The notes under the pieces are model-generated. The model made no database searches, was not told where the DNA came from, and worked only from the letters and a program-made list of their open reading frames with translations. Shown here piece by piece: positions 53,632 to 64,000 of a DNA stretch of 64,000 nt. The stretch comes from Tetrahymena elliotti 4EA. Its lineage: Eukaryota > Ciliophora > Oligohymenophorea > Hymenostomatida > Tetrahymenidae. Position 1 is the first letter of the stretch; the number at the start of each line of letters is the position of its first letter. The stretch is from positions 1 to 64,000 of the forward strand of contig JH720399.1 of the NCBI GenBank assembly GCA_000231825.2, in the 5' to 3' direction. Position numbers and translations under genes: made by a program.

Positions 53632-54075
53632 TCAGCTTTTTACATATTAAATAATTTCCTGCAGTTTTAAATTGAGATTTTTATATTCTTATTACTCTGC
53701 TATCCACATACCCCAGTTGCCTTTTTAATTTTTAAGATAGATCATTTATTGATCATCGTTGAAACCGAAATTCAATTCTTTAGTAAAATAGAACTTAGTA
53801 TCTTCTTCGAACTTAGCTTAATTTAATTATATCAATGTGTACTTTCTTTTAGGGTCATGAGAGTATTCTTCTACTAAAAAGCTTGGCCCTTTTTACTTTG
53901 TATGCCAAACATCAGCAAATTCAAGTAATTTAGTAATTTTGCATACTAAAATAATTTATTTTAGCTTTGGAACTAGCCTTTGAATAGCTTTAAAGTTAAT
54001 TTAATCTATCTCTTGTTAAATTTATTATTAAGTAGACGAAAAACCTGGACTTGAACTTTCGCTTTACAAATTCAT
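53632..54075 (-). CDS. DCP1: Dcp1-like EVH1-domain protein (mRNA decapping activator)
   Basis: One exon, ATG 54075-54073 to TGA 53634-53632, 147 aa. After about 30 Ser/Gln-rich residues, the rest fits the Dcp1 EVH1-type fold in order. An N-terminal helix (INFKAIQRLVPKLKQIILV) is followed by a strand (LLEFADVWHTKQKGPSFLV, aligning with W-x-K-x-x-x-E-G-x-L-F-V), a basic hairpin (HDPKRKYTLIQLNQAKFEED), LNFGFNDDQQMIYLKN, and the aromatic strand GNWGMWIAEQQEY, which aligns with the G-I-W-F strand before the final helix. Dcp1 activates the Dcp2 decapping enzyme in cytoplasmic P-bodies. Length matches the minimal Dcp1 core without a C-terminal trimerisation domain. Identity is low, so the gene symbol is tentative. 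Confidence 0.6.
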
Positions 54076-54585
54076 TTTATTTGATATTTAGACAATTTTT
54101 ATACAAATATTTATCTTAAGTTAAATAGAAACAATAACAATAAAATTAAATTGATCAAAATTTCTTTCTTTATTTATTTGTGTTATCAATCATAATCCAA
54201 AATTTAAAAAATAAAGTGAATGTCAGATCTTATTTAAGCCATCTGTATCAATTTAAAAATTTAATTAATTATTTTGTATTTAATTTCTGTTTTTTTCTTT
54301 TTCTTATTTTTTAATTTTTCTATTTGTTTTGGTTTTCTCTATTAATTTGATTTCAAAATTTTATCTATCTGATATGTTTGTTTCTTAGTTTATTTTTGTG
54401 TTTATTTGTTTGTGTGTTAGTTAGTTTTTTTCTGTTTCAAATTTTTTTAATTTTTTAAATATTTAATTGTATTTGTTTCTTTTTTTCTTTTTTTATTTGT
54501 TTTTTTCTTTCTTTTTGTTCTTCTTTTATGCTCTGTTTCCTAGATTTTATATTATATTATAAATTAAAAATACATAAAATCTATT
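54076..54585. other. T-rich low-complexity spacer
   Basis: Plus strand is strongly pyrimidine-rich, with TTTGTTTGT and TTTCTTTT tracts at 54380-54530. No gene is supported. Confidence 0.55.
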
Positions 54586-54589
54586 TTAA

Positions 54590-54845
54590 CTTTAAAGAGC
54601 TAAGAAAGAGGTTTCTCATGATATAGGCTTCGCAGTTTTGGGTTACTTTCTTTAGCTAAATCTCTAGTAATTTATAGTTAATGGAGTGATTGGATTTAAA
54701 AACTTTCGTGGAAAGAAGGAAGGATGCGTATTTTTTGTATTATGTTAAAAACCTTTTAAATCCACTAACTATAAACTATAAGACATCTAGCTTCGACTCT
54801 AGGATCCAAAACACTACTTCCTATATCTGCGCTTATATTTTATTT
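54590..54845 (+). ncRNA. Candidate structured RNA (GC-richer island with inverted repeats)
   Basis: This 250-bp island is visibly richer in G and C than its flanks but has no TGA-bounded gene with an acceptable start. It contains a long interrupted hairpin: TTTATAGTTA (54671-54680) pairs with 54766-54775, and TGGATTTAAA (54691-54700) pairs with 54755-54764, 20 perfect pairs with a 10-nt bulge. Inside the loop CTTTCGTGGAAAG forms a smaller stem, and CTAGCTTCGACTCTAG (from 54787) forms another. Immediately downstream on the plus strand is TTTTCTTTTTTTTATTTT, a plausible RNA polymerase III terminator. I could not match it to 5S, SRP, RNase P, U6 or tRNA. The strand call rests on the poly-T only. 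Confidence 0.35.
54671..54775. repeat. Interrupted inverted repeat
   Basis: Two blocks of 10 complementary bases on each side (54671-54680 with 54766-54775; 54691-54700 with 54755-54764) enclose a 54-nt loop. The left arm carries a 10-nt bulge, the right arm one base. It is the core of the candidate RNA. Confidence 0.85.
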
Positions 54846-55541
54846 TCTTTTTTTTATTTTATTTTATTTTATTGCGCTTGCCAAGACAACCAGAAATATT
54901 TTTTACTTTTTGAATTTTTTTGAAATTAAATAATTTATAAATTTTTAGATATCTTTCAAATTATTTCAATACAAATATTTAATTAAGATTTTTTTCATTC
55001 AAACTATTAAATAATTAACTCCCTCTCTTAACAGTTGAATTTCTAATTAAAAATGAATGAACTAATAAATATAATTAAAAAATGATGAAATTCTACTTTA
55101 ATTATTTGAAAACTCTTTAATATTGAATGAAAATAATTTTTAGTTAAAAATATAATTTTATTTTAGAATTGTTTGTTTGATAAACAAAATATTGTTTTTA
55201 TTAGAATAATCAATCAATCAATCGTAATTTAGAAAACATTTATTAAAACAGACTGGAAGAATATTTATTTATATATTTAAAATGATTAAAGCTGAAGATT
55301 TTGATATTTAAACATGGTTTTATATTTTTGCATTATTTAGAAAGTAATTATTCATCTTATTTTTTATGATAAAAAAGTATTATTGTTTGGAATTAACACC
55401 ATGATGGAGGATCTAAGGAACTTACTAATCTCAATAATTCTTTCATTTGTAATTGTTTATTCATTCTTTTAAAAGAAATCAGATATAATATGAAATAATA
55501 TTCTTTTATTTAAAACACAATAGAAGTAAAATCATTACAAA
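54846..55541. other. Intergenic AT-rich spacer
   Basis: AT-rich DNA between the candidate RNA and the small five-exon gene. It includes TCAATCAATCAATC near 55210. No gene is supported. Confidence 0.55.
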
Positions 55542-56131
55542 ATGGATAAAATTCCTAAAATAAGTAAGAGCAGATAAATGAATTAATTGCTAAGTGTAAA
55601 CATTTTATCTTTAAATAGATAAAAATAATTTAATTCAATTAAATAACATAATAAAAGGTGAATCTAGTTTGTCAAAGTTAAATGAAATCCTAGTTGATTT
55701 GAGTAAATCTTTATAGAAAATAAAAAGTAGTTTTAATGAATGATATTTTTAGATAAAATTTTGATCATTTGTGGAGACACTTATTCTAAAGAAAAATAAA
55801 AACTTTATGATGCTTAAGCTGATGATGAAGATGATTACAGTAAATTGAACAAATTAGAAAAATTTATGGAAATGTTAGAGTCAGCCTATTAAGTCTGTGT
55901 AAATAATCATTAACTAAAAATATTCAAAAATTATTTTTTATGATAGTAATCTTGCGTGAAAAAGTTTACATATGACATAAACCCAACTGAATTATAATTG
56001 ATACTCTCTAGATGGTATTTAATAATTAAAGTATAAAATTATATTAGCAATATATTTTTAATAGGTAACTTGGTCAAATAGAAAATGAGTTATTTGCTGA
56101 AACTTTTGATGCATAAGATTTATAGCTTTGA
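55542..56131 (+). CDS. Unknown 146-aa protein with two 25-26-nt introns
   Basis: Five exons, 55542-55593, 55619-55726, 55753-55898, 55947-56014 and 56065-56131, sum to 147 codons including TGA. Introns are 25, 26, 48 and 50 nt, each GT...AG. Exonic sequence is consistent and hydrophilic (LIQLNNIIKGESSLSKLNEI; VDLSKSLQKIKN; ILIICGDTYSKEKQKLYD; CVKKFTYDINPTELQLIL; GQIENELFAETFDAQDL). No domain is recognised; helices with a central acidic loop (ADDEDDYSK) suggest a small adaptor-like protein. Reading straight through either tiny intron meets a stop, so splicing or sequence errors are needed. A frameshift artefact remains the alternative. Confidence 0.6.
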
Positions 56132-57695
56132 AATATTAATTTAAATTAAAATGAGTGAGGAGGAAATCTATTTTAAATAAAAATAGTAGAAATGTATTTG
56201 TGGTAAAAATAAAATTTGGAGCGTCAAACTTAGCTAAAAATATTCAATAAAAAGTATTGGTTTTTTTTTATTTGTTTGTTTATAAAATATCATTTGGTTT
56301 TGACTTAGAATTTAGTTGTAAAATTTATATTTTAATCACTAGAACAAAATAAATAGGTTTTATGTATTTTCTTCTTTATAAAACATTATATTTCATAGAT
56401 TGTAATAACGAGTGAGCTTTCACTTAATGAATGTAAGAATAAATTAATTAATTAATGATCAATCATAGCATAAATAAAAATGAGAAAAGCTACTAATAAA
56501 TGAAATAATAAAAATTTGTTTGAAGTGAAGGAGTGTAAAATTAAATTAGAAGAAGTTTGGTTGTTTTTTTTGTATCTTTTTTAAAAGAAAACTATTTGAT
56601 TGAATTTAGAGTAAGATTAATATATCAATCATATCAATCGTTCTTAAAAAAAATAAGTATTTATTATTTGTTCTTTTGGACTTTATTATTTAGTGATGTA
56701 CAAATTAATGAGCGAGTTTTCAATAAAAGAATCAGCAAATTAACAGTCGAAGGTTTATAGAGCAAATTTTTTAATAAATAAAAATAATAGAAATATGCAT
56801 TAAGTCTGAAGTGTAAAATTAGATAGTAAATATCTTTGAAAATCGTTTTTTTTTTGTTATTTGTTAATAAAGTTAGTAATTGAGTTGGAATTTAGTTTTA
56901 AAATTTACATTTCAATCATACTAAACTAAAAAATAAATATATAATATTTGTTCTTATATTTAAAGGCTTTGTTTGTTTATATTTCATAGAATGTAATAAG
57001 TGACTGAGTTTCAATTAATGAATGAACCAAGAAATGATCGATCATAGTTAGTTAATACTTTTCTGAAGAAGAAAATTTGTTTACTTTTTGTCTAGGTTAG
57101 TCTCAATGTTAGATTGTTTATTTGTTTTTTACCATTACCATAGTTCATGTTGTTATTATTATTATTATCACTTTATTAACATAATAGTTTTTGATAATTA
57201 AAAGATAGACAGATAGATATAAGGACTTCAACAGCCAATTAAAAGATAATATTTATATTAAATTATAGGTATATGTTAATATATAGATAGGTATGGATGT
57301 ATGTATAAATGAATGTATGTATGTAAAGAGACTACTAACGCTTAGTCTAGTTTATTATTTAGTTAGTTAGCAATCCAACTTCGAAAATAATGGGTTTGAT
57401 AGAAGGAAGATAGTAAGAATATTAGTTAAATATATTTATTGAATGTGTGCATGTATGTATGTATCAATGATTATTATGGCTTTATTATGTCACATAGAGA
57501 GGAGTTAATTAATTAGACAAAGCATCTTTTAATTCTCTAAGTAGATAGATTTTTACTTGTAAATATTAATATATTTATTTATTTACTTGTTTTTTTGATT
57601 GTTTATGTATGATGTAATATTTTTATTTATTTTTGTATTTGGTTTTAACTATAACTAACTCATTTCTTCTTTTGAAAATTTATCATAACTAGCGA
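56132..57695. other. Intergenic AT-rich region with a duplicated segment and microsatellites
   Basis: No gene is supported. It contains a diverged duplication (56205-56455 and 56810-57048), TTATTATTATTATTATCA near 57152, and TATGTATGTATG tracts near 57290-57330 and 57450. Confidence 0.55.
56205..57048. repeat. Diverged direct duplication of about 240 bp
   Basis: Copy 1 (about 56205-56455) and copy 2 (about 56810-57048) share ordered blocks: GAATTTAGTT(G/T)TAAAATTTA, TATATTTCATAGA-TGTAATAA, GTGA-TGAG-TTTCA-TTAATGAATG and ATGATC(A/G)ATCATAG. Spacing between equivalents is about 580 bp. Neither copy is coding. Confidence 0.7.
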
Positions 57696-60629
57696 TCATT
57701 TAAGAGGTTTCATAGACTCTTTATACTTTACATAGGGACCAAATTCAGGCCTTTTTTCATTCACCCTATCTGCTTTTTATGCTGCTTTAAATTAGTCCAA
57801 AGCTATTTTTTATATAAAATATTTTATTAAAAACTTCAATAAAATTTATATTTTATTTATTTATTACTGTCTTTTATAGCTATTCCTCCTGAAGATAGAA
57901 GTCCTGGAGGTATTCTCTTATCTGGACATTAACCCTTGAGTTAAAGAATTGTTTCGCTTTCTTCTCTTTAATTATTAGATAAAGCATTTAAATTTCTATT
58001 TGATAACCTAATAAATAATCTTACCTAAGGGTCTTTTAGAGTTTTACCATTTTAGAAACAAATTTTATTTTATTTCTTAATATTTGTGCTTCTATTTTAT
58101 CATTAAAAAAATTGTTTAGTATTTCATTTAAAAAAGATTTAAATAATATTTACTTTCTGAAAGCTTATTTTGAGAGTCTACTCCAGTTCCTATACTAGTT
58201 TAAGAATTAGATAATGCTGCATTACCAGTGACCTTTTAAATTTGTTTGTGATCATTTTCATCTAAATCATCATCGTCATCAGAAAAATCTTCTCCACTTG
58301 GTTTAATTACATGATAAAGCATTTCAGATATCTTTTCTGAGACAAAAGGAATACTCCAAGTAAAAATATCCATGAAGTGGGGAAGCAAATATGGATGTTA
58401 TGTATAATTATATTATTAGATATTTAAAGTATTGTTTTCAAATTTTATAACAGCTCCTTTATTATTATAAACATCACAGTAATTTGGTGCACTAAAAATT
58501 GTTATAACAACAGGGAATTCACTTCCATTCCATCTATGCATCTATTTTATAAAATATTTTTAGTTAATTATTTCAAATCAACCAATCGATTTTCTATTAA
58601 AAATATGAACAATTCATCCTTTTATATTCATTTTATGACATCATTCGTGCAAACAATCCTTTTTATTCATATTTTGGAATTGTTTATTCTATTTTCATTT
58701 TATCTAATAAAATGTTTGCTATTAATTTTAATTTAGATTTTGTAATTTTCTTATCTTTTTCCTAATTTTTTCTAAACTATTAGATGATTTGCTAATACAT
58801 AGATAGATAATTAATTATTTTATAGAACAATAAATTAATGAATGGATTTAAATTATTCTAATTTTTATTTAATTAATTTTGACAAAAGTTCATTTAATTG
58901 AATTACTTTATATCCATCAATTTAGGCTTCGTGAGCTCTTATTACTGAAATTAACTAGTTATCATCTAAAAATTTACGGACAGCATCATTACCATAAAAA
59001 TATGAGCATCCTCTAACATCATTAACTCTATAAGGAGTTTCACATAAACCGTCATCATTATCAACTGGATCAGACCAGAGCAAATCACAAAAAATACCTT
59101 ATCTGGGAGGCTCTTTAAATCTATCTACACGCTTAATATCATCTAACTATTTTACAATAAATGATTTGTTTCATTTTTATTTGTTTGCTTATTGAATAGA
59201 TTACTGCTTTGAGTTCTGGAGAAATTCCACCATGAAGGGCAAGGAATTTACCATTTATAATGCATGATAATGGCATTAAGTCAAATGAGTCCATAACAAC
59301 TTCATATAGCTCTTGATCATATTTGTATTTACCTATATTATTTATTGATCATTATTTTATTTAATTAGTCATATGCTATTTATTTTATTGTTTACATTCA
59401 TCCCTAAAGTTAAAGAAAGTTGTCATCTATCTACATTCGTGGTTTCCTCTCAAGAAGTAAACGGTCTCTGGGAAGTTTATCTATTAAGTATTTAAATGTA
59501 ATTTTTAAAAAGTGCTGACATGTAATAATACCTTAGATAAAAGATCTAAGATAGTTATCAAATAATTTCAATATAAATAAATAAACTACTTTTATAGAGT
59601 ACAGTAGTATAAGAACTTCTATTGAGAATGACCCTCTATCAACGAAATCTCCAAGGAACAAATATTTTGTATTTTCAGGACTTCCGCCAACTTCAAGTAT
59701 TTTAAGAAGATCGTAGAATTGACTAAATATACATAAAAAAAACAATTAAAATGGTTATACTGTGCTATTTTTCTCAATATTTTCTAAAGCTATTTCCTAA
59801 ACATAATTTGAAAGCTTTTATTGACTACAAATTTTAAATTTGTCTCATCATCATTTGCTATTAATTATTGATTTATTTATTTATAACTCTAAGTTCCTTT
59901 TAAAAAATGCTTAAGAAGAGCATACTGATTTGTTGAGTAAACTATTTAGAATGAAAATATATAATGGCTTACCCATGAATATCTCCTACGACGGTGAGGG
60001 GATCTTGCAAGACAATCAAGTTTGGTTCATTTTCTTAATTTTAAAAGGGAAATTTAGTTAAAAAGAAGAACATCGTTAAAATGATTTTGAAAAAAGAGTG
60101 AGACTGTAAGCTAAAAAAGAAAAGGAGAAAAAACTCCTTTCCTGATTAAAATCATCTCAGCAAGAGCAATATTTGAAAAAGAAATTCATACTTAGTATTC
60201 TGTTGCAGTCGTCAATTAATTTTATAAGATTTTCTTTACTTATTCTTCCTTCTTTTTACAAGTGATCACGTATAAGTTTCCAATCAGGCTTTCCGTCTAA
60301 ATTTTAGAAATGTATAAATTTAGAAAAATGGAAATGGGAAAATGAAAAAAATGGTCAAAAGTAAGATTGGAATAGGGCCAAAACTCATATTTAGAATGAC
60401 TTTTGTGAAAATATAGCAATCATTTCTATAAATTTAGTGCTTTTTTCCAATCTTGTTTAGAGAAATGCGATTTTAACTAATTTAAAATCGTTCGTTATAG
60501 CAATTAAAAACCTAAAAATGAATTTTTTCTACTTTTTCCCCACATTAACTCCTTGGAAAGAGGTTTATGAGGAGGAGGTTTAACATTCTTGACTTTGCGA
60601 TCATTCTATGGGTCATTTAATAATTCCAT
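57696..60629 (-). CDS. Calcineurin A, catalytic subunit of Ca2+/calmodulin-dependent protein phosphatase 2B
   Basis: Eleven exons keep phase to 512 aa: 60629-60533, 60296-60192, 60033-59973, 59722-59590, 59480-59396, 59332-59205, 59146-58907, 58541-58154, 58091-58025, 57995-57868, 57802-57696. The PPP metal-site motifs are all present: GDIHGQ, GDFVDRG, RGNHE, the two downstream histidines ([16 protein letters not shown]) and [31 protein letters not shown] is diagnostic of calcineurin. Beyond the catalytic domain come the regulatory-subunit helix ([14 protein letters not shown]), an acidic linker, a calmodulin-binding helix ([17 protein letters not shown]), [12 protein letters not shown] and an autoinhibitory-like segment ([20 protein letters not shown]). 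Intron 9 is only 29 nt. An upstream non-AUG exon is possible, since the frame stays open 5' of the chosen ATG. Confidence 0.96.
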
Positions 60630-63139
60630 TGCTTGAATACTTTGTTTATTTGATACTATAAATTAAATTAATTAATTATTTTGGGCTTTATTAATTTTTT
60701 ATTTATTTTTTATCTTTACTATTAAAGCTTTTACAAAATTAATAGCTATGGCGCATGATAAATCATTCTTCATATGTTTATTTTACTTAATTATTCATTC
60801 GAAAACTCATTAAACATTCTTTCATTAATTCATTCATTTTTCCAAATAACAAGTTGTTTAAATCAATTTTATTTTTAAATAACTATTTCTCTCCAAATAT
60901 ATATTTTTAATTAAAATAACATCATTTTCCAAGTTTTTTACCCTTCCATTTGCTATTCAGTATTATTCATTAATCAAATTCAACATTATCATGCTTATTT
61001 ATTTATTCATATTCATTATTAGCTGAATATTCTTTTAAAATTGCCCTCAAATGTATTTAGCACTTAATTTACATTTTTTATAAATTATTTAAAACCCCAG
61101 CAAGTTCACTATAAAGCAAAACGCACGAAGCTTATTTAAGTATATTTAATCTAAAAAACATAATTTAAAATAGTCTCATCTGTAAAAAAACATTTCAAAA
61201 TAAACTTAGATAAATATTAGTAACATATAATATAATTTCAGCTAAAAAAAGAATCATTTTTTTCAATACAAACAAAATATTTTTTGTATTTTTGGTTTTT
61301 ATTCTGATTAAAAATTTTTAAAACGGAAAATAATAACCTTATCTTAAGCAGATTAATATAAAAAACAATCTAAAATATTTGTAGTAAAAAGAACCAACAC
61401 TTGATTATCTTAATTATTTTTAAAATTTATTAATTCCAAGAAAAGTAATATTTAGAGTCTGTTAAAAATTTAGTTTGAAAAATGAAAAGGTTTTTTTTGA
61501 AAAATAAGCCAAACAAAATTTATTTAATTTTTTAATTTGAAATTAAGTTCAAAATTAACTAATTTATTAAAAACACATCAATTCTTTTTTTATCTTAATT
61601 AAGTAAATTCTTATTTGTTTTTTAAATTAATTTTTTTTTTGATCTCAAATAAAAAAATAATTGTTGAAAATCTTCTAAAGTACATGAATTTTGAATATCA
61701 TTAATAAATATCCTTTTCCTTTAATTTTAGTTTGATTTATGAAAGTAAACACAGAATACAAAAGTAAATTAAAGAAAATTAATTGTTTTTAGTTTTGGTT
61801 TGGATTTTTATTTTTTTTCTATAAAACTAATATGGAAGTGCACTATTTTGTTAACTATCACTTCATAAGAATATCTTAATGGGAAATAGTAGGATTAAAA
61901 ATATAATTAAAATTTATTAATTAACTTTTTGGATTATTTATTTGATTAAATTGAAAACTTTGGTTGTATTTGTACAATTAATTAAATTACAGATTTACAA
62001 ATAGAAAGCAAAGCTTTCGGATTTTGGAAATAAGATTTATTGTAAATATTTATTCTTAAGAAAATAAAAAATTGATTTAGACAGCTAGAATATAATCTTC
62101 ACTTCCAATATTTTTATTTAATTTTTACATATGTTCAAGTAACTGCTATATCGATTTAGTGTTTCTATTCATTTACAGTAAAGATTTTGCTAAATTTAAG
62201 TTTATGATGATTAATGTAAATTAAGAAGAAAGTTATTGATTGGTCGAATCTATTCAAAAGATTTGATTGGTTGGTCTAAAAATTTTTGAATTAAAAAAAT
62301 TAGAAATTAATAAATAATAATGAATTTCGTGTAAGAAGATAAAATTTAGTTCAAAAAAACTGACAAAAAAATTGTTTAGAAAAGCAAGAACTAAAATAAA
62401 AAAGTTAAATTTCGCTTCAACTAAATATTTAGATATAAATAGCTTGAAATATATTTACTTTTAAGATAAATAGAGTCTATATTGGATGCGAATATGTGTA
62501 ATTTGAATATACATACTTGAGAATATAAGAGAGTCTAATATTTTATTATTGATGCTTATTGAAATGAATGTCTTAATAATTAGAAAGAGAAAGTAGTACA
62601 TAATTGAAGTGCCAGTTGATTAGTATTTAATTAGTATGAATTGCATTATAAAAATAAAATACTTATCTAACATAATTGATTTTGCAATTATCTAAAGGAA
62701 AAAGTATAAAAAATACTATCATTTCTTGACCTTACAAACAAATTCTCAAAAAAGCAACAAAATAAATAGCTTAGATTATATATATACTATTATACTATCT
62801 ATAAATTAATTAAAACAAAACAAACGCGAATTTTTTTTTACAAACTACCAATTTCAATTTCTGCTGCTGTTACTTCTAAACCGCTCAAATCTTCTAAAAT
62901 AGTTTTAGACTTACTGTCCAATTAAGCAATTAGCATATATAAAAAAGAATAAAATCAAATTTATAGTGTTTTAGAGTAGATCTTGATTAAAATTCAAATT
63001 TAGATTGAACACATTTGCTAAAAAAATAATTAGATAAATAAAAGTATTATTAGAATTAGGAAGCATTAAACTAGCTGCTTGCAAAAAATAGGATTTAAAT
63101 TATTGATTATAGTATTTGCTTGTTTGGTCTATTGCCTAA
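60630..63139. other. Intergenic AT-rich region between divergent genes
   Basis: Two and a half kilobases upstream of both calcineurin (minus) and the partial gene (plus). No coding frame, RNA gene or repeat array is supported. A short run of CTGCTGCTGTTAC near 62860 is isolated. Confidence 0.5.
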
Positions 63140-64000
63140 ATGAGCTTTTAAATTCAGAGGATTAGTGAAAAATTAAAATCTCAGTTCTCTAATGAGGATG
63201 GTAGCTCTCCAATATCTTAATTAGAAGATTAAGAAATAGATGACCAGAGTATGGTTTTCGGCGATATTGTAAAAAAATTTGAAAGAGTTAAAAAAAAGAA
63301 ACCAACTATTTAAAATTTTCTTAAATCGAGTCCTAAAAAATTAAATCCTCCTGACTTGATAAAACTCTCATTAGACAAGAAGAAGTGTTAGGCATTATTT
63401 GAAAAAGAGAAACTTTTTGAGTTCAGCTAAAGATCACTAAACCCAACTTAATATATGAATTATAAGAAAAAACAGTAATAAAATGGATCTCCAACTCCAA
63501 CACCAAAAAAGCATAGCAACAAAGTTATGCCAGAGCCAAAAACTGCATAAAATGGCAGCAATAACAGCAGCGAAATATTAACTTAAAGTTAGTAATTGTA
63601 AAAAAATTAAAATGCTTAAATATCACCTTTAGTTATTGCTTCAATCATAAAACTGTAGCAAGAGTAAGAAGTTCATGTATCATAATTGGATAAGATAGAT
63701 TTAGATTAAGTAAAATATTTATAATTAATTCTATTATTTTCCTTTCATTTTTCCTTAATATTGAGGGTTTTTTATAAAAATGATATCATTTCGATCAGTT
63801 TTAAGCTAGTAAAAATATTTATTTATTTACTGTTTTATATTATTTACAGTTTCTGAGCTAAGCCATGCAAAATTAACATCTAAACAGTTCTATTAAAAAA
63901 GACCTTAAGATTGCACTAGAACGAAAATTGATCAGTCAACACCATTATAGATAAGTAATCAATCTATATAATTAAATACTAAATTTAATTTATTTCCAAA
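63140..64000 (+). CDS. Unknown hydrophilic protein, 3' end beyond the window
   Basis: Exon 1 (63140-63709, 190 codons) starts MSFQIQRISEKLKSQF after an upstream stop. It continues with acidic, Lys-rich and Gln/Asn/Pro-rich stretches (FGDIVKKFERVKKKKPTIQN; LSLDKKKCQALFEKEKLF; NGSPTPTPKKHSNK). A 140-nt intron (GTAAAATATT...TTTACAG) leads to exon 2 from 63850 in the same phase (AMQNQHLNSSIKKDLKIALE), still open at the window end or spliced again near 63956. No domain is recognisable and no membrane segment is present. The SPTPTPKK type of tract suggests proline-directed phosphorylation, a weak inference. The protein is incomplete here. Confidence 0.7.

Noticed and set aside
54190..54800. Long TGA-free frame on the minus strand
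   Set aside because: Most of it is A-rich low complexity opposite T tracts, where TGA is rare by composition; there is no start codon or plausible splice model.
54787..54802. CTTCGACTC, resembling a tRNA B box and T loop
   Set aside because: No A box at the right distance, the T stem does not form five pairs and no acceptor stem can be drawn.
56557..56760. 67-codon hydrophobic frame on the plus strand
   Set aside because: T-rich chance frame between the two copies of a non-coding duplication; no conserved features.

Overview
The window reads as nuclear (macronuclear-type) DNA of an oligohymenophorean ciliate related to Tetrahymena. It is extremely AT-rich. Every convincing gene uses in-frame TAA and TAG as sense codons (read here as Gln) and stops only at TGA. 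Coding exons are broken by short AT-rich GT...AG introns, mostly 50-250 nt; a few appear to be only 25-29 nt. Protein families are typical ciliate ones: expanded kinases, membrane hybrid histidine kinases, kinase-TPR fusions, EF-hand proteins, MORN proteins and cAMP-receptor-like GPCRs. There are no operons, ribosome binding sites, CRISPR arrays or insertion sequences. A 100-N assembly gap lies at 10489-10588.

Layout. 0-4 kb: an isolated small-subunit rRNA core motif in non-coding DNA, then a TH1-AGC kinase (+). 5-10.5 kb: a kinase-TPR gene with three frame disruptions (-), a 692-aa unknown protein (+), a degenerate coding fragment and a 140-aa unknown ORF (-) beside the gap. 10.8-17 kb: an MFS transporter (-) and a putatively acylated MGCC protein (-). 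17-20 kb: long non-coding AT-rich stretch. 20-24.2 kb: hybrid histidine kinase 1 (+). 25-34.6 kb, all minus: a TCBP-25-like EF-hand protein, a multi-pass membrane protein, an intact kinase-TPR protein, an unknown protein and an acylated MORN protein. 35-45.8 kb, minus: a doubtful small gene, a WD40 protein, a roughly 285-bp satellite block, hybrid histidine kinase 2 and a 140-aa unknown protein. 47.8-52.5 kb (+): a cAMP-receptor-like GPCR and a nine-exon RS-rich protein. 53.6-64 kb: a Dcp1-like protein (-), a GC-richer candidate structured RNA, a small five-exon gene with tiny introns (+), a complete 11-exon calcineurin A (-) and a partial unknown gene (+) running off the end.

Functionally the window is rich in signalling: two hybrid histidine kinases, an AGC kinase, a GPCR, calcineurin A, an EF-hand protein and two proteins with N-terminal Gly-Cys acylation motifs. 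Co-location does not show that they act in one pathway. The splice models given with exon coordinates were checked for reading-phase continuity by hand: every listed exon set sums to a whole number of codons. No database search or RNA evidence was available.
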